A stretch of 64,000 bases of DNA from Dolomedes plantarius (Eukaryota; Arthropoda; Arachnida; Araneae; Dolomedidae): NCBI GenBank assembly GCA_907164885.2, contig OU015503.1, positions 65,494,568 through 65,558,567 on the forward strand, read 5' to 3'. Positions within the stretch are counted from its first letter, which is position 1, and each line of letters opens with the position of its first letter. Under the pieces are notes generated by a model that saw nothing but the letters and a program-made list of their open reading frames with translations, made no database searches and was not told the DNA's origin. Shown here in pieces: positions 54,041 to 63,463 of this stretch. A program made the translations under genes and the position numbers.

Positions 54041-55614
54041 ATAAATAATCCAACAGAGATAGATAAAAATAATACGAAAATAGATAAAAAAAACAAACAG
54101 AAATCAAGCACTCTGGGCATCCACGCACCAACGGCAAGATTCCGTTCCTCAAGGGGATTCAGTTACCTCAAGGGGAACTTTCTGAATAGGATGCAGGTAA
54201 GCCCAAAAGACATCCCAAGGCCCCGAGTCCCCCAAAGAAGCAATAAGTCAAGAAGAAAATGAAAAGACAAACTTTGTTCAGTAAAAAGTTCTTTAGCTAT
54301 TTAAAAATTATTCTAAATAAAATTAAGGTTACCGAAAATAGCTTTATTTTAAATAATAGCCAGGATGTTCTACAATTTTTAAAATGTAAGAATATAGATA
54401 GCATATACACGTTTGATTTTGAAAACCTGTTTACCAGTATTCCGCATGATAATTTAATGATTATATGTTCAGAAATCTATGATGCTTATTTAGATAGTAC
54501 TTTAATCTTAAAATGTGACTGGATTGATTTATGTAAATTTAATATTTTTGAAAACTATCTCTTTAATGGCTTATGTTTCTTTAAACAGATAAAGGGTATA
54601 CCTATGGGGAATAGCTATTCTAGTGAATTTGCCAACCTATTCTTACATTTTTACGAAACTAAATTTCTTAACTCAAATAATGTTACCGGATTTAGATATA
54701 TTGATGACCTCATAATTTTTAATTGCAACGATTTGGAGTTTCTTAATCAAATCTACCCAAAGGAACTTACTTTAAACCGGACTAACGATAATAATCTTTG
54801 TGCGACTTATCTGGATTTAAAAATTAAAATTCAAAATAGGGAAATAAAAATAGGGATTTATGATAAAAGGTTAGATTTTAACTTCGAGGTTATTACGTTT
54901 ACCAATTTCCATAGCAACTTAAACTATAAAATTTATTATAATATTTTTTACTTACAACTTTACAGAATAAAAAACATATGTAACAATGCTGGGGATTTTT
55001 TGGAGGCATGTAGCATTTTCGAGGAAAACTTAAGAAAAAACGATTTCCCTAAAAATTTTGGTAATTTAAAAGTTTTGAAAAAATGGCATTTAGACTCAGG
55101 AATATTTAAAGATGTTTAGAATAGTATTTGTGTTTTCATTTGGTTAAGCTGTAATGGGGGGTAGAGCTATAGTAATGTTACAATGATGTAACCTTTAGGA
55201 TAGAATTGGCTGCTGTTTCGCCATAACCGTCACTTACGGAATTGGGGTGTGTACGCATCGTTTACTTTGCATTAGGATTTTTGTGTGCTTGCATGTAAGG
55301 TGCGTTGAGCCCATACTGTAAGTTGTGTTTGTCTTTTCATTTTCTTCTTGACTTATTGTTTCTTTGGGGGACTCGGGGCCTTGGGATGTCTTTTGGGCTT
55401 ACCTGCATCCTATTCAGAAAGTTCCCCTTGAGATAACTGACATGGTTAGGCTCCCTGATGACGAGACCTGTCGGTTACCTCTATTGTTTTATGGTTCAGT
55501 TCCGGCACTTATACAGAATCTTGCCGTTGGTACGTGGATGCCCAGAGTGCTTGATTTCTGTTTGTTTTTTGTCTATTTTTGTATTATTTTTATCTATCTC
55601 TGTTGGATTATTTA
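54041..55614 (+). mobile_element. Reverse-transcriptase element flanked by long inverted repeats
   Basis: Left arm 54041-54272 is matched in reverse complement at 55327-55614. The arms agree except in one internal window (26 bp at 54140-54165 versus about 85 bp at 55431-55515). Between them lies one intact RT ORF. No target duplication was found. Penelope-like retroelements often carry an inverted partial copy of their terminal repeat after 5' truncation, which would give this layout. Confidence 0.75.
54259..55119 (+). CDS. Reverse transcriptase, Penelope-like or related single-domain RT
   Basis: 286 codons with no stop. RT motifs in order: YTFDFENLFTSIPHD (motif A, catalytic Asp at residue 53), IKGIPMGNSYSSEFANLFLH (motif B, about 111-130), GFRYIDDLIIFN (motif C, YIDD at 147-150) and ATYLDLKIKI (about 182-191). 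A basic C-terminal segment ends KKWHLDSGIFKDV. The fingers (motifs 1-2) and any endonuclease are missing: the first ATG codon lies within the left inverted arm, so the true N-terminus is truncated or elsewhere. No GIY-YIG domain follows. The IPMG/YIDD/YLDL combination points to the Penelope/telomerase side of the RT tree rather than LINE or LTR types. All catalytic residues remain, unlike the other elements here, so insertion is recent or the ORF is kept. Confidence 0.75.
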   Translation: MKRQTLFSKKFFSYLKIILNKIKVTENSFILNNSQDVLQFLKCKNIDSIYTFDFENLFTSIPHDNLMIICSEIYDAYLDSTLILKCDWIDLCKFNIFENYLFNGLCFFKQIKGIPMGNSYSSEFANLFLHFYETKFLNSNNVTGFRYIDDLIIFNCNDLEFLNQIYPKELTLNRTNDNNLCATYLDLKIKIQNREIKIGIYDKRLDFNFEVITFTNFHSNLNYKIYYNIFYLQLYRIKNICNNAGDFLEACSIFEENLRKNDFPKNFGNLKVLKKWHLDSGIFKDV

Positions 55615-55711
55615 TCTCTGGTTCATAGATACAAGTTTAATGTCACTTAATGGGAATGAATTCATTAAGTGTGATGATGATGTTTTATATGCTCTATCCT
55701 CTTCACTCCAT

Positions 55712-55731
55712 AGGTCCACATATGTGGACCT
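55712..55731. repeat. Perfect 20-bp palindrome, piggyBac subterminal motif
   Basis: AGGTCCACATATGTGGACCT is a perfect palindrome. Imperfect relatives with the same AGGTnCACA ... ACCT frame lie at 56059-56078 and 57842-57861, bracketing the piggyBac relic. Probable protein-binding motif of the transposon ends. Confidence 0.7.
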
Positions 55732-55891
55732 TAGATATTTCACTCTTGAAACTACATAATAAAATTTTACTGAATCTAACCTTACTGGCATAAACGTGGA
55801 TGTGTGAACAATACATTTTCACTAATAGATTACAGTGCTGAAGTGTATTTTCAGAAAACCAAAGCAAGTTGTCAACTTGTCATATTAACAC

Positions 55892-57684
55892 AATGGAGTC
55901 TTCAAAGCATTCTCAAAAAAGTAAGTAATTATTAAGTTTTATTTAATTAATTATAATTTAAAAGTTACTTATTTATATATACTGAGATAAATAGCTTTAG
56001 TTTGGTGTAATTTTTAAGTTATTTAAAGTTTTTTTGTGTGTTGTACCCATATGTATGCAGGTCCACATTTGCGCACCTTCATCCGTTTGGGCAACTATAG
56101 GCTTTACAACTATTGGTTTTTTGGGGTTTTTTTTTTTAGATAATTGTGTTTTCCTCACTTTTTTTCACAAAGAATTTTCAAATTAACCCCAAAATGCTTA
56201 GAATTACTGTGGATAATTAGTTTATAATTACAATTATAAAAATTTTAACTAGAATTATTATTATTAATTTTATTGATAACCCCCTGCCCACTTTTTCCCC
56301 CTGCCCACTTTTTTTTAAAAAATTTATTTTTTGAACATTTTCATTGATTTTTTTTAATAATTAAAATGTAACTTTTTTAACCTTAAATCCCTGTTCTTGA
56401 ATACCTTAGATCTTTTTTTAATCAAAAACTAATGGTCATTGCTGAGTTATTTTAAAATTTGTTTGCTCATAATTATTTTGCTCTATTATACTCTTAGCTG
56501 AAATTGATAAAATTTAAGTACTACAAATAAATATTTATGATAAATAAGGTCTAAAAGTTCTTGTTGACTCTAGTGTAATAATTTATATGTAATTTTATGG
56601 TTTTGTATTAATTTTTGTAGGAATTATAAGTCCTGTGGAAATAGAAGAACTTCTTCAAAATAGCTATCTTACAGATATTGCAGATGCTGATACCTCATCC
56701 TGTGGGACTAAAAAAATTTTGTTCTAGCTGCACATGGCTAAGTTTTAGACTTTGTAATTTATGATGGATACGGTTGCATTTCTACAGAAGATATATGCCT
56801 TTATGGATTATGTTTCTGTAAAGTAAAGCAACCTTTCTGCCACTATATCCAAGGATGCAACCTATGTTTTATAAACAGATAGATATTTTGCAGACATTAA
56901 GTGTGCAAAATATCTATTAGAAAACAATATTTATATGGTAGGCACTATAAATAATAACAAGCTTTATAATGCCCAAAACTAATTAAAAAGTGATAAAGAA
57001 TTAAAGAGATAATTGGGATGAAGTCATCCAAAGTGATAATGAAATCTGCATCATAAAATGGAAGAATAATAAAAGTGTAACAATTTTATCTACTTGCATT
57101 GGCAGTGAACCACTTTCTACTTGTGAAAGGTGGTCGAAGCAAGAAAAAAAGAAAGTTGATGTCCTTCAACCTACAATAGTAAATGCCTACAACACAACAT
57201 ATCCATGGGAGGGATAGAACTTTGTGACCAATATTTGGCCTACTATCATTTTACGGTGCAGACTAAGAAACAGTCAGTCAGAATCTTCACCCATTCTGTT
57301 GACTTGGTCATTTCAAATTGTTAGGTTATGTATGTGAGATATTTTAAGGTAAATCAACTAAAAGGTGCCAAATACCTCATGGAGTATCGAATGGTGATTG
57401 CTTCGGCTCTTTGCAAATATGAAGGTAATACAATACTGCATAGAGGAAAACCAAGACTCTCTGAAAGTTCAGATGATGAGGAAGAGCCTCAAAGAAAATA
57501 ATGGAAAGTAGTTTCCCAACCAATGAAAGACATATGTTTTAATGGCTTAAATCATTTTCCTCGATTTATGGATTATAGAAATGCATCTAAATGCAGTATG
57601 CTAGATCTCTAAATTGCTGACAAGAATCATTTGCACTAAATGTGAAATGTATTTATGTGTTTTGAAATATAATTGTTTTGTGAA
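55892..57684 (+). pseudogene. piggyBac (PGBD-like) transposase, decayed, with a spliced first exon
   Basis: First exon MESSKHSQK from 55892; donor GTAAGTAA; an acceptor about 700 bp later (tttttgtag) continues in phase as RIISPVEIEELLQNSYLTDI, the usual N-terminal EIEELL motif. A deletion then removes the first catalytic region. Relics continue as LAAHG, stop, VLDFVIYDGYG, then LENNIYMVGTINNNKLYNAQ and NWDEVIQSDNEICIIKWKNN. They follow with CERWSKQEKKKVDVLQPTIV, NAYNTTY (stop at the GGVD site), and a cysteine-rich tail TRIICTKCEMYLCVLKYNCF VKYHKK, stop. Many stops and frameshifts. Confidence 0.8.
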
Positions 57685-57689
57685 ATACC

Positions 57690-58262
57690 ATAAAAAATAA
57701 AAGTTTATGATAATCAAAAGTGCTGTTCTCAATTTATATTGAATATCTTGTTTTTATTTAGTAATTTTAAACTAATAGATGCTAAAATATCAACATCCAC
57801 AATAGCTTAAATATATGGTTATTTTACCTATTTGAATCCTGAGGTACACACTTGGGTACCTAAAATATCTAGCCCCTAATACACTTGTACAAAAAAAAAA
57901 TTTATTTTTCACCATCTGGAGACAGAAAATAAACATGTGAAATCAGACAATATTTTTTAAAATAACTTTCTTTGCAGAAAGTAAACATGTGAAATCAGTC
58001 CAAAAATTTTAAAATAACTTTCTTAGCTTCAAGTTTGATGAGTATATACTTTTGCATTATTCTTTTAGTATTTTGATTTAATTGTTTTTAAATAGGAGAA
58101 AGTACAGAAGCAAATATGCTTATTTTGTAAAAATTTAGATAATGAGATTTCGTATTCATGTTGATTCAGAGTTTCTGGTGGTATTTTTCTTAGTTTCTCA
58201 TTTCCTTAAAATTATAGTAATTTAAAGTTTGTATTTTATTGTTTGAGAAATAAATTTATGAC
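57690..58262. other. Non-coding, contains a short direct repeat
   Basis: Includes two close copies of aacatgtgaaatcag and aaaataactttctt near 57935 and 57985. The likely right end of the piggyBac relic is somewhere before 57900. Nothing else seen. Confidence 0.4.
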
Positions 58263-58265
58263 TTA

Positions 58266-58480
58266 TTTGGACATTCTTAAAGAAAGAGGCAACAGAAAAA
58301 ACAAGTTGTTAGTTAAATTCTTTATTGACCATGCTTTTTTTTATTTAACCCTTAGACCGTTACGAACACGCTCAGCACGTTCATCTGTCTTTCCCCCCAG
58401 TGTTACGGAGGTGCTGGACGCGTCTATCTGGATTTTCCAATATTTTGCATTTTACAAACTCATTTAACACATTCTAAATT
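58266..58480. repeat. Direct repeat, first copy (piggyBac end plus flank)
   Basis: About 215 bp repeated at 58706-58926 with over 90 percent identity, from GGACATTCTTAAAGAAAG to acacattctaaat. It includes TTAACCCTTAGACCGTTACG, a piggyBac-type terminus. Confidence 0.8.
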
Positions 58481-58795
58481 GATTTTTTTCACTATAATCA
58501 CTATAAGACAAAATATATTTAGTCATATTTGTATCTTAGTATTATAATTCTCTTCTTTCACTTTTATCGTCATACATAATATTCAGTACTGTCATATATA
58601 AATATTTTTTAATTGTTTGGTTCATCTATTCTTCAAGTTATTAATTGATTCTCTTCAGTGATGTAGCAAGCATAACTGGCACCTTGTGCATGACACCTTT
58701 TTCGTCTGGACATTCTTAAAGAAAGGGGCAACAGAAAAAACAAGTTGTTAGTTAAATACTTTATTGACCAATTGACCATGCTTTTTTTTTATTAA

Positions 58796-59460
58796 CCCTT
58801 AGACTGTTACGAGCACGCTCAGCACGTTCATCAGTCTTTCCCCCAGTGTTACGGAGGCGCTGGACGCGTCTATCTGGATTTTCCAATGTTTTGCATGTTA
58901 CAAACTCATTTAACACATTCTAAATAAATTTTTTTTTTCATTCGTCAATAGATGGCAGCATTTAATGGCACTCAAATACAATTTCTCCTGATAAGAAGTA
59001 GATTTTTAGGCGATTATTTTGAGAATAGATGCAGTATAAAATGGGGGGAGTTTTGGGTTTTTGAAAGCTAAAGGCTATTCAAACTGATGTCTCAGGTGAT
59101 TCTGAAAGTGATTATTCAGATTTATTCAATAAAAAAAGTGGTGAAAAGACTAAAGTGGACTAAGTGATGAATAGTAAAGACTGTGAAGTGGGTTTATGCA
59201 TATCACCTTGCTTTAAAATATTTCATACTATAAGAAATTTATGAACTAAAAAATCTGTACATTATATAAATTTATATATCTATTCTTAAAAATTATATGT
59301 ATAACTTATTTTGTACTATTTATTTTGATTTAAATAACCTAACTGTAATGAACTGGTGTTTTTGAACGTTGCTTCAAAACACGCATCCTCCAAAACATGC
59401 CCCCCCAAAAAAAAATTGCCGGGGGGAAAACCAGAAGTTGAAAACTCAATGGTCTAAGGA
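58796..59460 (+). mobile_element. Non-autonomous piggyBac element with TTAA on both sides
   Basis: TTAA at 58792-58795 and 59461-59464 flank ends CCCTTAGACTGTTACG and TGGTCTAAGGA, which are inverted repeats. The interior has a short acidic coding relic DVSGDSESDYSDLFNKKSGE near 59085, like piggyBac N-termini. No transposase core. Confidence 0.75.
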
Positions 59461-59499
59461 TTAATAGCCATTTACCATTTCATGATGTAAAGAAATGAA

Positions 59500-59970
59500 A
59501 AGTAAAAAGCAAATAAATAAAGGTCCCGATGTTGTCTGGTGGAAAAAGAAAAAAGAACATGCTGAGGCCAGACATCTGGTTGTATTTTCTGCAGAAAGGA
59601 CTAAAGCATGCACTTTATTGTAGATAGAAAGAGTAGTTGATCACAGATTTCATAGATCATTTGAGCAAAAGGAACCCTCTCTTAGATAAGAGATAGAACC
59701 TTATCTATACCAAATAAAAACCTTCAGTTATCTGGAAAATGAACTCCTTCCACCAGTGGGTGATCATCAATCCCTGGAAAAGACCATCAAAGCCATTGTC
59801 TAACATGATTCCCCCAATGTTTTACTGGAATTTTTAGCTGCTTCCTTTATGTCAAAGCGGTGATCCTCACATTTATGTATTGAGACTATCACACCTAATG
59901 CCCCTTGGCCTGATGAAGAACTGTTAATTGGTTTGAAAACACTTGCCACCCTTATTTTTTATTGTTGATG
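59500..59970 (+). pseudogene. Unrecognised coding-like relic
   Basis: One frame reads PDVVWWKKKKEHAEARHLVV and FSAERTKACTLL, then with stops PSLR, EPYLYQIKTFSYLENELLPP, VGDHQSLEKTIKAIV, LLEFLAASFM, ITPNAPWPDEELLIGLKTLA and stop. Composition is protein-like, but at least three stops interrupt it. Family unknown; either a transposon or a dead gene. Confidence 0.35.
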
Positions 59971-60508
59971 CTAAGAAGTAGAGAAGTAGTTGTGGATATT
60001 GTAGAATTTTGAGCAAAAATATTTTGGTTTTGAAAACAGGGTTAATTGTTTTTTTTTCTCGGTATCATTAAAAGATAAAGTTTTAGTATGAATTTTGCAT
60101 ATTTAGTCTTAAAATTTTGATGATTTTAATGTATACATTGAAATTTTAATGACTTAATTTCATTTATGAAAGAATTTTTAAACATTTTTAAAGGCTTGCT
60201 TTATTTTTTCATTTTCTGCAAACAGATTATACTTTTAAAAAATTGTTTCTCTATTTTAGTTCTGTTGAAAAAAAATTAGCTAATATGGATATGTGAGGCA
60301 AGAAATCTTGTTTCTTTTACACTAAAAGCTCTTCCTGAAATGTCAGGTGAAATTGCTTAAAGGAATAGGAGAACCCTTATTATTTTTGATTGCATTGATT
60401 TTATAGTGATTTTATTAAGATTAATTTTTATGTAAACCTGAAGTTTGTTTCAGAAAAATGGTTTCTAAAGTCTTGGATTGTGATATTTCTTTTTAATTTT
60501 ATTTTTAG

Positions 60509-60893
60509 GGCTTAATAAATGGTCCAACAAATCATCCTCCTCAAAATAGAGCACTTCCAGCTCATTCTGCATCTAGTCATAGTCTTCCTGCACATCCGAT
60601 TCCTAGTCATCCTCCTGTAGCTCATTCTAATCCTCCTAGTGCACCTACCATAAATCATGACACATCCAATATTATAGTTCCTTGTACACCCCCTCAATGT
60701 TACAGTCCTGTTCATCACCCACAGCCCATAATATGTGCTCTCCCAGAAGCTCCACCAGAGCGTAGAGAAGTGGAGTGTTCATCTGAAGGTGAAAATCTTA
60801 AAATTTCAGAACGAAATTCTGACGATTCACCGAATGGTTGTTCAAATCTGGCTGAACTGAAATCATCTTTTGTTAGTTTGGCAAAACCTCATG
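60509..60893 (+). CDS. dve: SATB/dve-like exon: Pro/His/Ser-rich linker
   Basis: 385 bp between tttttag and the donor gtatgt, phase 0 to phase 1. No stop in 128 codons. Low complexity ([18 protein letters not shown]) and then acidic [20 protein letters not shown] suggest a disordered region before the ULD. Confidence 0.85.
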
Positions 60894-63463
60894 GTATGTG
60901 ATATTCATCCTAGTTAAAAAGAAGTGTTTTGATTTAAATGTCTGTTTATATATTATTTAGCTTATAATATGAGTAATTTTATAAGTATTCAGTTGTTTTT
61001 TAAATTACTAAAAAGTAAATTATAGTTTATTTTTAAGATATTTAAAAGAAATGGTTTCTCCTTTAAACTGCTATGTAGTAAACTTCATAAATTAAATATT
61101 TTTGATAAATGTTATTGATAATGAACAAATAAATTTAGTTTTGGGTTTTTATAACAATAGATTATGGGAATGCTATCTTTTATGTAGTTTTTAACAAAAG
61201 AAAAGTAAATGGTCTATTGCTTTTATAAAACTTTTTGCAAAACCTGCAGAAATTTTCTTATTTCATTTATACTTTAGATGTAGAATATGAGCTGTTAAAG
61301 ATGAATATAACAAAAAGTAATGTCTGGGTACACTAGACATAACATTTTGTTGAATCATTAATTCTATGTAGCATATTTATACACTCCTGAGTAGTTAAAG
61401 ATACATCGTATTTTTTTGTGCATTTTTAATATATCTTTTCTTGACAGGTAAATCATTACCAGTACATTGTATTGTTGAACAAACACCTGGTCCACAAGCA
61501 TGTGGACAGCATGTTGAACTGGATAGTTATGCCATAGTTCCTTCAGACACACTGTTCAATGATTTAGTAAGGACAGCCCTTGGGAAACTTGGTTATTCTA
61601 CATCACAAATATTAGGAGCTAAAGGTATAGTTGCTTTATTTTAATTATTTTGCTTTTCCTGTTTTGTATATATTTTAAAATTTTTATTCAGTAGCCTTGT
61701 CTCTATAACATATGTTGTATGTCATACACAAGCCATCATATGAAAGACCTCTCAATTTAGGAATTATTAAACCTCTTTTCATGCAAAAGAGTCCTCTAAT
61801 GATTTGTTTTACTATAGTTTCATTTGTATTATAGCTATTAACTACAATTTTATATATAACATAATTCTTTACAGGTTCCATTCAAATAAAAAAGTGGAAA
61901 CCTTTAGCTTTTGACCAAATAACTGAAAACCCAGAGGCGACAGTTTCTGATATTCTTGGAGAATTATCTACAGTGGCATCTCTACATGTACGGCTTTATA
62001 GGTAAAATATTTCATTTTTATAATGTTTACTCAGTGAAATAGATGCTCTAAACTATCATACAAGAAGCTACTCCTTCAGTTATTTATAATAATATTTTAA
62101 TCAGGGATGACAGCCTATGATGTGCTCAGGATAAAAATTCATTTTAAAGTCTTGCACTGTGATCCCAAAGTTCATAGGCTTGATGATTTCCCCTGTCTTG
62201 AGTAAAGAGATAGTTGAATAACAAGGGTGCTAGTCTGCAGGTTGAAATCTCACTGCTGGTATAGGTGTTTATAGCTGTATAGAATCAGCTTTAAACTGTA
62301 GGTTCCAATCAGCTTAGCTCAGTAGCACTTCAAAACTATGCCCCTCTCCTCTAATTTCATAGGGCCTGGAAATATTTCTACTTTAATTTGAAACTTAACT
62401 ATATGTTGCACTACATAGCGTCTGTACTTTTCCTATTTCCTTACTTTTTGGAACTATGTTCCATACTTTTCTACTGCTGTAATGCACAAATTATTTTTCC
62501 TGGTCTCTAGAGCATCCATTTTGTAGGCACTGTATTCTAGATTCTTTTAGTACCATCCTAAATGGCCTCTCTTGCCACCTTCACCTTAAATGGCCTCTTC
62601 AGCCAGCTGATTTGAGCGGTGCACTCTTCTGCCTTATTGTCTCCATGGCCCTGATGTGGGGGCACCGGGGGCTTGTTTTGGTGCGTCTGCGGAGTAGCTG
62701 TCGTCTGTGGTCTAGCCTCACGGATGGGAATCTATACTCGGAAGGCCTCTATGAAGCCATGGCAGGTCCCATTTTGTGCATTCATAATGCACAAATTATC
62801 AAATTATATTGGTTGCTAATTGAATATTTTTAAGGTTCATTATTTATAAATAATTTTCATTTTACTGGGAATAAAATAATGCTTTTGTGCATTTAATTGA
62901 GTTTCTCAGTGGACTTTGCATTGCAGTAAATCTTTTCATGGCATGCAAAGATTGATAGGGTCTCACTATCTATTATATTTAACATCTCAATTAATGCCAT
63001 TTTCAGGAATTTCTGGGTAAAAGACAGAGAAAGAGTGAAACAACTTATCTGAAAAGTATGTCACAATTAGTGCTTTATGAGGCTTTTTAATACTTTCATT
63101 TTATCTGATCCTGTAAAAAATTTTGTAATGCTTTGTACTCAGATGTAATAATTTGCCTAGCAGAAAATGTAAATTAAGTTTTGCAGTTTAGTCATTTTTT
63201 TTTTATCTGTTAAGGTTTCAAGTCTTAACTGGAAAAGACGTTTGAATTCTCAAAGGGTTTTTCTGTTTAATTGTTAGATATGTTTCATTTGAATAATTAT
63301 GATACATCAGATGTAATAATCAGGTTCTCAAGTTACCGTTTCTTATTTTAGTGTTCCTGAAGATCCCCGTGAATGGAGAGATATAACTGTAAGAAATGCT
63401 GTGCTGGAACTTCTGAGAGAAATGTCGCAAAGTAAATTAGCCAAATTATGCCCCTTATCTCAG
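60509..63463 (+). CDS. dve: SATB/Defective proventriculus family protein (partial): ULD/CMP domain exons
   Basis: Four exons, 60509-60893, 61448-61624, 61875-62001 and 63352-63463, join in phase to 267 codons, then the gene leaves the window. The first exon is a Pro/His/Ser-rich linker ([20 protein letters not shown]) with an acidic Ser-rich tail. The next three encode the ubiquitin-like oligomerisation (ULD, also called CMP or compass) domain: [79 protein letters not shown] and [10 protein letters not shown], aligning along their length with the SATB1/SATB2 ULD. In this family ULD tetramerisation precedes a CUT-like domain and DNA-binding CUT and/or homeodomains; these are nuclear transcription and chromatin-organising factors. 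Arthropods carry this class as defective proventriculus, hence the symbol. The homeodomain is not in view, so SATB-like is the safer name. Confidence 0.85.
61448..61624 (+). CDS. dve: SATB/dve-like exon: first half of ULD
   Basis: 177 bp, phase 1 to phase 1. It encodes [40 protein letters not shown] and [18 protein letters not shown], matching the (M/S)LPVxCVVE ... ALLxLGYS pattern of SATB ULDs. Confidence 0.9.
61875..62001 (+). CDS. dve: SATB/dve-like exon: middle of ULD
   Basis: 127 bp, phase 1 to phase 2. It encodes [20 protein letters not shown] and [20 protein letters not shown], equivalent to the IQVGKWNPxPLSYVTDAPxATVADML segment of SATB proteins. Confidence 0.9.
62226..62340 (+). repeat. 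SINE family S1 copy
   Basis: Plus-strand copy with GTGCTAGTCTGCAGGTTG, tataggtgtttatagctg, agaatcagctttaaactg and agtagcacttcaaaac, in the same order as the 34887 copy. Lies in the intron between the last two dve-like exons. Confidence 0.55.
62481..62799. mobile_element. Retroposon-like insertion with 14-bp target duplication
   Basis: AATGCACAAATTAT occurs at 62481-62494 and 62786-62799, bracketing 291 bp that is clearly GC-richer than the intron and contains tandem-like aaatggcctct blocks. A 14-bp duplication fits target-primed retroposition (SINE). No poly-A tail or A/B boxes were identified. Confidence 0.5.
63352..63463 (+). CDS. dve: SATB/dve-like exon: end of ULD
   Basis: 112 bp, phase 2 to phase 0. 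It encodes [20 protein letters not shown] and [15 protein letters not shown], matching the [32 protein letters not shown] region. The next exon should begin with the conserved Met-Ile-Ser block but lies beyond 64000. Confidence 0.9.

Noticed and set aside
55364..55759. 131-codon plus-strand ORF after the RT
   Set aside because: Most of it is the right inverted arm, and the mirrored left arm has no matching ORF; the tail runs into piggyBac subterminal sequence.
60512..60718. Minus-strand 68-codon ORF
   Set aside because: Antisense shadow of the Pro/His/Ser-rich exon of the SATB/dve-like gene.
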